NCBI GenBank assembly: GCA_964551645.1
Contig: CAZKDV010000001.1
Location: 22,961 to 86,960, forward strand
DNA length: 64,000 nt
Direction of reading: 5' to 3'
Source of the DNA: CAZKDV01 sp964551645
Lineage (GTDB): Bacteria > Bacteroidota > Bacteroidia > Bacteroidales > DTU049
Shown: positions 46,688 through 55,284 of the stretch, one piece after another
Layout: each line of letters starts with the position of its first letter
How positions within the stretch are numbered: the first letter of the stretch is position 1
The notes under the pieces: model-generated
The model's database searches: none
The model's input: the letters and a program-made list of their open reading frames with translations, nothing else
Told to the model about the DNA's origin: nothing
Position numbers and translations under genes: made by a program

Positions 46688-49600
46688 TTATCTTATTATT
46701 GTCAGAGACGACTTATGCTCCTTGTCATAATAGTAAAACACATAGTAATAAGTTCCATCTGGCAAGTTGCCGCCATCCCAATCATTCTGATAATTGGTTT
46801 GTTCAAAAACTTTATTTCCCCAACGATTAAAGACAACTAATTTAGTGTTTGGAATTTTTTCGGCATTTGTTATTTCAAGTTTATCATTTATACCATCTCC
46901 ATTCGGAGTTATTACATTGGGAAATTTATTATCAATAATTTTAATTTCTTTAATAATTGTATCTGCACAACCATAATTGTTTGACAATATCAGAGTTACA
47001 GTATATGATGCATCATCGCTTGGATATTTATGAATTGTTGAATTTGGTTCATTGTTATTTTCGCCGTCTCCAAAATCCCAATTCCAATATTGTGCATCAG
47101 AAGTAGATGTAAATGTTATTTCTGGATTATCGGCTGTGCCATAATCAGGAGAAAAAGTAAAATCTGCTATTGGTTGCGGATATGCTTCAATATAATTTGT
47201 TATTTTAAGAGTATCCTTACAACCATAAGTATTTGTAACTAATAGCGTTACTGTATATTTACCTTCAGGATATGTATTTGAAGGATTTTGTTGTGTTGAT
47301 GTGCTAGCGTCTCCAAAATCCCAATTCCATTCAATTATTGAATTGTCTTGTGAAACATCTACAAACTCAACATAAAGAGGTTCGCAGCCATTTGTAACAT
47401 TTGACGAAAAATCAACTTCCGGTTTAGGATTTACAACAACATATACAGAATCAATACCTTTGCAATTTGATTTATCTGTTACAGTAACTATATATGAAGT
47501 TGATGATGATGGAGAAACACTTATTTGTTCTGTTTGCTGATTAGAGTTCCACATAAAATTTGGATTTTCTGCTGTTGTGGATACGCTAAGCAAAATTGAT
47601 TCTCCCATACACAATTCTGGATTTTTGGGTTGAACTTGAACTGTAAATGCTTCATGCACAACAATTTCAATATTAGCTGTTGAACTACAAAAATTTTCGT
47701 CGGTTCCTGTTACGCTATATATTGTTGTTTCGGAAGGACTTATATTATGAGAATCTCCTGCCCCTAAATTATTATCCCAAACATAAACAGTGCCACCAGA
47801 TGCTACTATTGTTGTTTGCTCTCCTACACAAATTGAATTTGGGTCTGCACTTGCCACAATTTCAGGTAGTGGTGCTACTGTTATCGTAATTGAAGCTGTA
47901 TTTTGACAATCATTGCTTGCTGTTGCTGTTACATTGTAAGTAGTTGTTGTTGTCGGGGATATAATATGAGTAGCACTTGCCGGCAAGTCATTATCCCATG
48001 CATAATTTACGCCACCTTGTGCGGTGATAGTTGTTGACTCTCCCATGCAAATTATATTTTTTTCTGCCGAAATAACAATATCGGGAGCCGGATAAACAGT
48101 AAGTTCTGTAGATGAAGTAGCAATACAACCACCTTCATCTGTAACTGTAACTGTATATGTACCAGACATTGCTGTTGTAACATTGCTTATAGTATTATTA
48201 GAAGAAGTACTTGAAAAGTTATTTGGACCATTCCATTTATATTTATGGTTTTCCAGATTAGTTGCTTCAAATGTAAATGTTTCACCTTGACACATAGCAG
48301 CATCAGCAGAAGTAGAAATGTCAAAAGTTACATTTTTCACTTCAACACATGCAGTAAGTGTATTGTTTTCTGTATCAGTAACGGTAACACAATAAGTACC
48401 TTCGCACAAACCAACAGCCGTTTGTGTAGTTTGAGCCATTCCATCATTCCATTTATATGTATAGGGAGCTTCACCACCTGAAACAATTGCAGATGCAGTA
48501 CCCGTACAAGTAATTTCTGGTTCGGGGTCGCAAACAGAATTGCAAAAACCGATTGTTTGGTTTTCTCCATAAGAAGACCAAGCTCCACCATCAGGAATTC
48601 TCATATAACTCAATCCTGTTGCCGGAGTGCTATAAGTAATAATTGTTTTTCTTTCTGAGGGAATATTATCATAAGGCAACAAGCTTCCGGCATAGCCACA
48701 AGAGCCTATAGCACCCGGATTACACGGATAACATGACATACATGAATTTGATTGACTTCCCCATGAAATAGCGTCTTGAGGCACTCCATTTCTATCATAA
48801 AAAGCAAACCAACCACCTGCATTTGGAAACCACAATCTTGAACCACCACCTAAACATACTCTAGACGGATCATCTACAACAATCTCAACAGTTTTTCCTC
48901 CATTTTGCACCAAATATTGGGAATTAACGGCAGGTGCATTAACTCCTCTTATCACACAAAAACCTTGAGGAGGAATAATAGTGCCTTCTGGAATTACATA
49001 TCCTCCGGGAAAATCTTTTTGCGAAAAAATTCCATCTTGATCTTTCGCATTATTTCCAAGAAAATAACATGAAATATCAATTGATTGACATCTGTCCGGG
49101 TTATACAATTCTATCCACTCCCCGCCACGACTATCCGGACTTTTACTATAAATAGAACCATCACCCGTATTGGGTGATAGCATAACTTCATTAATCAAAA
49201 TTGAAGGTCCATCATAATTGCAACCAAAACCATCACATTTTGTATTTTCGGTAGAACTCATTGATAATGAAAAATTTGATGTAGGTGTATAAAACATTCG
49301 CACTTCATCAACAGAAAAAGCAGGATCGTCTCCACCACTCACATTATTGTCAAACATGAAAGCAAATCGTAAATCTGCTTGATTATCAAATTCTGGATTA
49401 ACGAATGTTGCAAAAGTCCAATTTGATACATTTGTATAATTTGCACCCAAATCTTTCCACGAAGTTCCGCCATCTATGCTATACCAAACTGAGCCTTTTG
49501 CTCCATTACAAAGCCACCAAAAAGAAAGTGTTACATCGCTAATGCCAGAAGTATTTATCCCTGCATTCATTTTGGTAAAATTTGCACCTGCTTCACCACC

Positions 49601-49966
49601 AACAATAGATGAAGAAAACCCATCAACAAAATTTGCATTACCAACTCCATCTGCCAAAGCAGCACCGCAAACAATGTGTAAATATTGACTCTGAGGGCTA
49701 TTTGTTATCTGTGCAGGCTGATTGGGGGTACTGGGAATTGTTACGGGGAAAAAAACGCCTAAGTTATATGTGCCACCAGCATAGGTATTGTTAATTATCC
49801 ATTGATTTGCACCATTACTGCCAACACTACCCATGTCAGAAGTATTTAACGACCAATTTGCACTCCCGCTTTCAAAATTATCATAAAACAATTCAACCTC
49901 CGGAAGTTGAGAAAAAACAAACTGACCTGCCAAAATTAAAATAAATAAAAGATAAAGTTTTTTCAT
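46688..49966 (-). CDS. Large secreted lamin-tail / Ig-like / PKD protein with T9SS type B C-terminal domain
   Basis: A 1092-residue protein of the same class as its downstream neighbour. Signal peptide (ending FVFSQ), then an adhesin-like beta domain (about 25-220, NFESGSANWSLNTSD and SFWWLCNGAKGSVWYSIDGG), a lamin-tail domain (about 255-400), one SprB-like repeat (SGGEAPYTYKWNDG) and an Ig-like segment. Next come three tandem repeats of about 75 residues (VYVWDNNLGAGDSHNISPSE type), two PKD domains and a C-terminal sorting domain (FPNVITPNGDGINDKLE, VFNRWGNKVFEQ, WDGGNLPDGTYYYVF). It is cell-surface or secreted; the ligand is unknown. ATG 49966 was chosen; TATCTTTG lies at 50000-49993 on the minus strand. 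Confidence 0.92.
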   Translation of the reverse strand: MKKLYLLFILILAGQFVFSQLPEVELFYDNFESGSANWSLNTSDMGSVGSNGANQWIINNTYAGGTYNLGVFFPVTIPSTPNQPAQITNSPQSQYLHIVCGAALADGVGNANFVDGFSSSIVGGEAGANFTKMNAGINTSGISDVTLSFWWLCNGAKGSVWYSIDGGTSWKDLGANYTNVSNWTFATFVNPEFDNQADLRFAFMFDNNVSGGDDPAFSVDEVRMFYTPTSNFSLSMSSTENTKCDGFGCNYDGPSILINEVMLSPNTGDGSIYSKSPDSRGGEWIELYNPDRCQSIDISCYFLGNNAKDQDGIFSQKDFPGGYVIPEGTIIPPQGFCVIRGVNAPAVNSQYLVQNGGKTVEIVVDDPSRVCLGGGSRLWFPNAGGWFAFYDRNGVPQDAISWGSQSNSCMSCYPCNPGAIGSCGYAGSLLPYDNIPSERKTIITYSTPATGLSYMRIPDGGAWSSYGENQTIGFCNSVCDPEPEITCTGTASAIVSGGEAPYTYKWNDGMAQTTQTAVGLCEGTYCVTVTDTENNTLTACVEVKNVTFDISTSADAAMCQGETFTFEATNLENHKYKWNGPNNFSSTSSNNTISNVTTAMSGTYTVTVTDEGGCIATSSTELTVYPAPDIVISAEKNIICMGESTTITAQGGVNYAWDNDLPASATHIISPTTTTTYNVTATASNDCQNTASITITVAPLPEIVASADPNSICVGEQTTIVASGGTVYVWDNNLGAGDSHNISPSETTIYSVTGTDENFCSSTANIEIVVHEAFTVQVQPKNPELCMGESILLSVSTTAENPNFMWNSNQQTEQISVSPSSSTSYIVTVTDKSNCKGIDSVYVVVNPKPEVDFSSNVTNGCEPLYVEFVDVSQDNSIIEWNWDFGDASTSTQQNPSNTYPEGKYTVTLLVTNTYGCKDTLKITNYIEAYPQPIADFTFSPDYGTADNPEITFTSTSDAQYWNWDFGDGENNNEPNSTIHKYPSDDASYTVTLILSNNYGCADTIIKEIKIIDNKFPNVITPNGDGINDKLEITNAEKIPNTKLVVFNRWGNKVFEQTNYQNDWDGGNLPDGTYYYVFYYYDKEHKSSLTIIR

Positions 49967-50035
49967 AAGATGTGTTTTCAATATATACATTACAAAGATA
50001 TTAATTTTTTTATATTTATGCTCAAAAACTTTTTC

Positions 50036-50581
50036 TTATGTATTTTTAAGCCTATCAAAAAATATACTTTTTGACGATACGCTCAAAGGAATTCCAAATG
50101 CAATTTTAACTTCTTTGGGAATAAATCTACCTTTTATTGCTGCATATCCAGCTGAAAAAAATACTCTGTTATCAACATTATTTTGGCTGGCAATGCTTAC
50201 AGCTGAACCAATAGCAATCCCCAAATCAACATTGTTAAAAGTGCATGGAATGTCGGGATTTTCTAATTTTTCATCACAATTATTAAAACCGCAATAACTG
50301 CATGCTTTCAGTCCTAAGGGAGATATTTTTGTTCCTATCAAAACTAAGGCTTGGGCGTTTTCAAGATTCACTGCATCTCTCGCAAAAAAACTCACTTGTT
50401 TTTCTTCAGCAATTTTTTTCATTAAATCTGCAATTTTTTGTTTTTCTTCTTGTGTAATAATTGCCATGTATAAACTGTCTAAACCTCTTGCTTTTGGAGC
50501 TGTTCGAGCAGATGTCAACATTTGTTCAGCTACTCTTAAAACTACTTTTTCTCTGATTGATTCTTCTGTTATTATTGCCAT
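50036..50581 (-). CDS. DUF2148 protein with ferredoxin-like cysteine motif
   Basis: A 181-residue soluble protein of the DUF2148 family. The N-terminus (about 20-40, SARTAPKARGLDSL) resembles nitroreductase-type FMN contacts. The middle has a Cys cluster LKACSYCGFNNCDEKLENPDIPCTFN (four Cys), and the end has the repeating GIAIGSAVSIAS...GYAAIKGRF pattern. Iron-sulfur binding is suggested by the Cys spacing, not shown. It is third in a likely operon after the histidine kinase and the MORN-repeat lipoprotein (11 bases). Confidence 0.88.
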   Translation of the reverse strand: MAIITEESIREKVVLRVAEQMLTSARTAPKARGLDSLYMAIITQEEKQKIADLMKKIAEEKQVSFFARDAVNLENAQALVLIGTKISPLGLKACSYCGFNNCDEKLENPDIPCTFNNVDLGIAIGSAVSIASQNNVDNRVFFSAGYAAIKGRFIPKEVKIAFGIPLSVSSKSIFFDRLKNT

Positions 50582-50592
50582 ATTAAATATTT

Positions 50593-51243
50593 TTAATTAT
50601 ATTCCTCAATACATTGAATTTCGTTGCCGTATTCATAACACTTTACTTCCTTAATATTGGAGTTTTTTTCAAACCATATTTCTTTTCCATGCTTTTGATT
50701 GTCAACAAAATATGTTTTCACTAAAGTATCTCGCGTATTATAGTAAAAAGATATATGTTGACCTGTACCATTTGTATATTCGCCAAAACCTGAAAAAATT
50801 CCATTAAAATCATAATATTTCCACTCTCCGTCAAACATATCCTTAACAAAGCCACCTTCAATCTTCAATTGTCCATTTTCGTGTAGTTCTTTGTATTTTC
50901 CGTTTTTCAGACCTTTTTCATAACTCATTGAAATTTTTAAATTTCCATTTTCGTAGTAAGACAAAAACTCACCATTCAGAGTATCCATAATATAATGCTC
51001 CATTCCTTCAATATGACCATCATAATACCATCGCTTCATTTCTCCGTTTAATTTCCCATAGTAATATGTTGTTTCAAGTTGTTTATTCCCATTTGCGTGA
51101 TAATATACTGCTTTTCCGTGCATAAGATTGTTCTTAAATTCAACTTCTGACCTCACATTGCCATTTGGATAATATTGGGTAACTTGCTTTTTACAAGAAA
51201 AGCTCAAACACGCAAAAACACAAATAATTAGAACTCTATACAT
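50593..51243 (-). CDS. MORN-repeat lipoprotein, YwqK-like
   Basis: A 216-residue lipoprotein (signal ending LSFSC). The mature part is a run of about six repeats of 20-23 residues with the variant MORN pattern, for example YYPNGNVRSEVEFKNNLMHG, YYENGNLKISMSYEKGLKNG and LHENGQLKIEGGFVKDMFDG. Databases often name such proteins YwqK family antitoxins, but the repeat is a generic binding scaffold and there is no toxin gene beside it. It starts six bases after the histidine kinase gene, so it may be a cell-surface or periplasmic partner of that sensor (inference). Confidence 0.85.
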   Translation of the reverse strand: MYRVLIICVFACLSFSCKKQVTQYYPNGNVRSEVEFKNNLMHGKAVYYHANGNKQLETTYYYGKLNGEMKRWYYDGHIEGMEHYIMDTLNGEFLSYYENGNLKISMSYEKGLKNGKYKELHENGQLKIEGGFVKDMFDGEWKYYDFNGIFSGFGEYTNGTGQHISFYYNTRDTLVKTYFVDNQKHGKEIWFEKNSNIKEVKCYEYGNEIQCIEEYN

Positions 51244-51249
51244 TGTTAT

Positions 51250-53589
51250 TTATTCAGCTAATTGTAGAAAAAACGAAAATGTTGAACCTTGATTCGGAAT
51301 ACTTTTTACTTTTATTTTTGTATTATGCTTCAACAAAAATTCTTTACAAATCAACAAACCTAATCCACTACCTTTTTCTGAAGCAGTTCCGCGAGTTGAT
51401 TTACTTTTGTTGACATTAAAAAGATTTTGAACCTGCTCTTGACTCATTCCAACACCATTATCAATTATTGCAATTTGAATTCTTTTTTGCACTTTTTCAG
51501 CTTTGATTATTATTTTTTCTTTTGGGGGTGAAAACTTCAAAGCATTGGATATCAAATTCCTAAAAACTGTTGAAATCATGGACTTATCAGCTAATATCTG
51601 AATTGTTGAGTCAAAAACCTTAAGAATTTCCACTTGTTTAGAAGCTGCATGACTTGCAAATAAACTAATTGCATCATCAACTAGTTCGGACAAGTAAATT
51701 GGTTCTGGATTGTACCTAATTTTTCCTGTTTGAGACATTGACCACTGCAAAAGATTTTCTAACAAATAATATATTTGGTCGGTAGTTTTCTCTAAATCTT
51801 CTGTAAGTTCTTGAATCTCAGTTTTTTTCAACTTATTTATATCTCTTTTAATAAGTCGGGTAAAACTAACAACCGAAGCAAATGGACTTCTAAGATCATG
51901 AGCTATGATAGAAAATAATTTGTCTTTAGTTGAATTAAGAGACATTAGTTCTTCTTCTGACTTTTTAAGTTTCTCATTTGCAGATACAAGCGAATTATTT
52001 AGTTTGTTTAGTTCTTGTTTCTGTTCTTCAAGACTTAAGTTCATGCTGACAAGCAGTTTGTTTGCAGAAGATATTTCATTTTTTTGCTCAATAAGTAATC
52101 TATTTTTCTTTCTGATGAAAAATATCAAATAAACTGCAAACACCAATAAGCAAAGCAAAACAACAGCTCCGATAGTTATATTTCGTTTCACGGCAATAGC
52201 TTGCTCTTTTAAGACTTGTTCTAACTTATGAGACTTTTTGAGAATTTCTAAATCGTTTTGTTGTTTTGATAGTTCAAAAATTAAATCTATAGTTTGAAAA
52301 GTACTTGCCTCTTTAAGTTCAAAAAATCTTATTGCATGAGTCTTGCTTTTAAGCATGTACTCATAAGCAGCTTTATAATTATTTAGATTGAATTCAACTT
52401 TTGCTAAATGCGTATATATCTCGCTAATCAGGTCGTCTCTATTTGTGTAAATACCAATGCTAATGCTTTTTAGAAGGGTTTCTTTTGATTTAAAATTTCT
52501 TCCTTGTAACAAAAGATAGTGTCCAATTCTCATCAAAGTTTGAGCTTCATTCTCAAGATCATTTATATTGCGTGCAATAACAAGATTCCTGTCAAGATAC
52601 AATAATGCTTTATTAATACTATTTTTACTTGCGTATGCTGATGCAATTTCATAATTCAAATTTAAAATTTGTAAAAAGTTGTTTTCTTGCTCTGCCAACA
52701 ATTTCCCTCGCATAAAATAATTCAATGCTTTATCAATATTGTTTTGAATCAGATTAGTTTTTCCAAGTTCTATTAAAGAAGATATTTCGCCTGTTAAATT
52801 ATTATTTTGTTTATAAAATTTATTTGCTAACAAATAATTTGTTATTGCTTCATCATACTGTTGATTTTCTCGCAATAAAGTTCCTAAATTGATATATAAA
52901 ATAGGCAAATAGGTAATTTCTTTTATGTTTCCTGCAATTTCAATGGCAGTATTATATTTTTCTATTGCTTTGGATTTTTGATCGAGTAAAGCATAAATCT
53001 GCCCAAGATTTATCAAAGACATTACTATTTGTTGCTCGTCTGAAATAGTTTTACTTATATCAAAAGCTTTTAGTCCATATTGCAATGCTTGATAATAATT
53101 ATTGTTTGCCAAATATAGTGTGCTATATGCTTGATAAGTGTCGTATAAGCCTTTATTATTAGCATTTTTGGAGAATATTGACTCAGCTTGAGAAAAATGA
53201 AAAACTGCATTTTGAATATCTCCTAACAAATTAAAAGTTTTTCCTATATCTATAGAAATTCTTGCAACTTCATTGTGTTTGTTCGCTTTTTTTGCAACCG
53301 ACATTGCTCTATTATAATAATCAAGTGCATTGCGATAATGTCCATAGCGGATTTCAATTAACCCAAGATTAGCTAAAGAAGTAATTACACCATTAGTGTA
53401 TGATTTTTTGTTCGAAATCTGAAGTGCTTCTAATAAATTAGATATTGCTTGGTTTGAATCGGTAACAGATAATTCAAGTGCCTTTGCATTCATTTGAATT
53501 ATTTTGTTTGTATCAATTGCAAAAATTTGAGCTTTTAATACAAAAACAATAATAAAACATACAAATATACGAACTTGAGTGTATTTCAC
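51250..53589 (-). CDS. TPR-domain sensor histidine kinase
   Basis: A membrane histidine kinase. A signal peptide (MKYTQVRIFVCFIIVFVLKAQIFA if started at GTG 53589) leads to about 390 residues of tetratricopeptide repeats, presumably periplasmic. A transmembrane helix (IGAVVLLCLLVFAVYLIFFI), a coiled coil, HisKA (FSIIAHDLRSPFASVVSF, phospho-His) and HATPase_c (NLISNALKFSPP, DNGVGMSQ, GSGLGLLICKEF) follow. The open frame extends to a TTG at 53613, but that TTG is the end of a TATTTTTG -7 element (53618-53611), so GTG 53589 is preferred. No response regulator is in the operon, so the partner is elsewhere. Confidence 0.9.
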   Translation of the reverse strand: MKYTQVRIFVCFIIVFVLKAQIFAIDTNKIIQMNAKALELSVTDSNQAISNLLEALQISNKKSYTNGVITSLANLGLIEIRYGHYRNALDYYNRAMSVAKKANKHNEVARISIDIGKTFNLLGDIQNAVFHFSQAESIFSKNANNKGLYDTYQAYSTLYLANNNYYQALQYGLKAFDISKTISDEQQIVMSLINLGQIYALLDQKSKAIEKYNTAIEIAGNIKEITYLPILYINLGTLLRENQQYDEAITNYLLANKFYKQNNNLTGEISSLIELGKTNLIQNNIDKALNYFMRGKLLAEQENNFLQILNLNYEIASAYASKNSINKALLYLDRNLVIARNINDLENEAQTLMRIGHYLLLQGRNFKSKETLLKSISIGIYTNRDDLISEIYTHLAKVEFNLNNYKAAYEYMLKSKTHAIRFFELKEASTFQTIDLIFELSKQQNDLEILKKSHKLEQVLKEQAIAVKRNITIGAVVLLCLLVFAVYLIFFIRKKNRLLIEQKNEISSANKLLVSMNLSLEEQKQELNKLNNSLVSANEKLKKSEEELMSLNSTKDKLFSIIAHDLRSPFASVVSFTRLIKRDINKLKKTEIQELTEDLEKTTDQIYYLLENLLQWSMSQTGKIRYNPEPIYLSELVDDAISLFASHAASKQVEILKVFDSTIQILADKSMISTVFRNLISNALKFSPPKEKIIIKAEKVQKRIQIAIIDNGVGMSQEQVQNLFNVNKSKSTRGTASEKGSGLGLLICKEFLLKHNTKIKVKSIPNQGSTFSFFLQLAE

Positions 53590-53673
53590 TTTTTTTAAGA
53601 ATATAAAAAGCAAAAATATAAATAATTATTATTGTTATTTGGAATATTTGCTTGATTGGTAATCAAATAAATA

Positions 53674-53706
53674 TTTTTGTATATCTAATTTATTTTTGTA
53701 ATTTTG
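53674..53706 (+). promoter_or_regulatory. Bacteroidota-type promoter for greA
   Basis: TTTTTG (53674-53679), 19 bases, then TAATTTTG (53699-53706). The predicted transcript starts close to 53713, at the first base of the hairpin that follows. Confidence 0.6.
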
Positions 53707-53712
53707 CAAAAT

Positions 53713-53750
53713 AAACAAGAGGACCTCTCGCAAAAAAGGTCTTCTTGTTT
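53713..53750 (+). terminator. Terminator-like hairpin in the greA leader (possible attenuator)
   Basis: AAACAAGAGGACC (53713-53725) pairs with GGTCTTCTTGTTT (53738-53750), 13 pairs including one G-U, around a 12-base loop, followed by TGTTTTTTATTTA. It lies between the greA promoter and the ATG at 53786. It would give a short RNA of about 45-50 bases or, when read through, greA mRNA. Confidence 0.65.
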
Positions 53751-53785
53751 TGTTTTTTATTTATATCTTTTATATATAAGTAGTT

Positions 53786-54268
53786 ATGGGAAAACCAGTA
53801 TATTTTACAAAAGAAGGATTAAAGAAATTACAAGATGAACTTGAATATCTTGTTAATGTTGAGCGTGCTCGTATCTCACAACAAATTGCTGAAGCAAGAG
53901 ACAAAGGAGACTTATCAGAAAATGCGGAATATGATGCAGCCAAAGAAGCACAAGCAATGCTTGGCTTGAGAATTGCCAAACTTCAAAATGCAGTCGGAAA
54001 TGCAAGAATTATTGACGAATCGCAAATAAGCAATGAAGAAGTAAGACTGTTCACAATTGTAACAGTTAAAAATAAAACAGCAAAAAAAGATTTTATTTAT
54101 ACCATAGTATCTGAAAATGAAACAGATATTAAAACACGAAAAATATCAATAAATTCACCTATTGGAACAGGATTGCTCGGTAAAAAAGTTGGAGATACAG
54201 TTACAATTGATGTCCCAGCAGGAAAAATTGAACTTGAAATATTGTCAATTGAAGCAATGCAACTATGA
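53786..54268 (+). CDS. greA: Transcription elongation factor GreA
   Basis: A 160-residue factor that rescues backtracked RNA polymerase by stimulating transcript cleavage. The N-terminal coiled coil has FTKEGLKKLQDELEYLVNVERARISQQIAEARDKGDLSENAEYDAAKE, with the acidic tip DLSENAEYD. The C-terminal FKBP-like domain has SINSPIGTGLLGKKVGDTVTIDVPAG. Length is normal. The HIT gene overlaps it by four bases (ATGA). A hairpin leader precedes the start. Confidence 0.96.
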   Translation: MGKPVYFTKEGLKKLQDELEYLVNVERARISQQIAEARDKGDLSENAEYDAAKEAQAMLGLRIAKLQNAVGNARIIDESQISNEEVRLFTIVTVKNKTAKKDFIYTIVSENETDIKTRKISINSPIGTGLLGKKVGDTVTIDVPAGKIELEILSIEAMQL

Positions 54269-54660
54269 GCAACTCTATATTTACAAAAATTATCAATAAG
54301 GAAATTCCAGCATATATAATTCATGAAGATGAAAAACATATTGCTTTCTTAGATATTAACCCACTTGCCCAAGGACACACATTAGTAGTTCCTAAAATAG
54401 AGATTGACTATATATTTGACTTGCCAACTGATGCCTATGAAAGTCTTTGGATTTTTGCAAAAAAAATTGCATCTGCTATTGATAAATTTAGTGGTGCCGA
54501 AAGAATTGGAATAGCGGTGATAGGACTTGAGGTTCCACATGCACATATTCATCTTGTGCCAATTAACGGTATTCATGATATTGATTTCTCAAAACCAAAA
54601 CTCAAACTAAATCCTGAAGAGTTTCAAAATATTTTAACAGAAATACGCAAAAACTTATAA
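54265..54660 (+). CDS. HIT family nucleotide-binding protein
   Basis: A 131-residue histidine-triad hydrolase or transferase of nucleotide phosphoramidates and dinucleotides. The start SIFTKIINKEIPAYIIHEDEKHIAFLDINPLAQGHTLVVPK is typical of the HINT branch, and the active-site triad is VPHAHIHLVPI (H-x-H-x-H). Its start codon overlaps the greA stop, so it is translationally coupled. It is the last gene before an accessory patch. Confidence 0.95.
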   Translation: MSNSIFTKIINKEIPAYIIHEDEKHIAFLDINPLAQGHTLVVPKIEIDYIFDLPTDAYESLWIFAKKIASAIDKFSGAERIGIAVIGLEVPHAHIHLVPINGIHDIDFSKPKLKLNPEEFQNILTEIRKNL

Positions 54661-54761
54661 TAACCTACTTATTGTGCAATTTGAAAAATAAATCAAAAAT
54701 TGTTCAATTTCCCGAAGAAATTCAGATATTCATCAATTTCTAATAAATTGAACTGATTGCT

Positions 54762-55052
54762 ATGAGATATAACATATTAAGCAATTTGCTAAGTGATTTA
54801 CATTTAAGACCCATGTTCCACTATAAAGAGCAACCTATATTGTTGCATGTTTTAGTCTGCTTTATGGCACTTGTTATATCTAAGCATATAGAGATAAAAA
54901 CAAATTACTCAATAAAGAAGTTTGTTAATGAGGCGAAAAAGATTACAGATGCACGCTTATACAATAAAATAACAAATAAAGAAGTGAAGATTAGAACAGA
55001 AATAACAAATACAATGACAGAAATTTTAAAAAAATTAAATTTGTCGCACTAA
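54762..55052 (+). pseudogene. C-terminal fragment of an IS4/IS1634-type transposase
   Basis: Ninety-six codons that match the end of DDE transposases of this group: SDLHLRPMFHYKEQPILLHVLVCFMALVISKHIE corresponds to the usual SDL..RP.(Y/F)H....RI.AH..ICFMAL....LE block. Only this final part remains. In another frame directly upstream HIKQFAK could be the preceding HIEK.FRI segment, suggesting a frameshift near 54790. The catalytic Asp and Glu regions are missing, so it is inactive. It marks the start of an accessory patch between greA-HIT and ruvC. Terminal repeats were not found, and 55053-55284 (232 bases) holds no recognisable gene. Confidence 0.75.
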
Positions 55053-55284
55053 AACGGACAAATCAGGAGTTAAATTTATTTGATAAGTAAAATTAATTTA
55101 CTGATTAATCATAAAAACACAACTTATGTAATGAGTCATATGTTTATACACTTTTGGCAAAAACAGCGTGAACTACTAAAAAACTGAATTCGATATAAAC
55201 TTTTAAGGTATCAAAAATAAATACAATAAAAGTTATTGAAACAAGACTAGTAATAAATTTCTTTTTTTATCACATAAAAACGAG

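Noticed and set aside
44038..49966. CRISPR or DNA-level tandem repeats in the PKD/Ig region
   Set aside because: The repetition is at protein level in extracellular domains; no regular direct repeats with unique spacers were seen.
50593..51243. Toxin-antitoxin system suggested by the common YwqK antitoxin name
   Set aside because: No toxin gene lies beside it and MORN repeats are generic; it is better described as a MORN-repeat lipoprotein.
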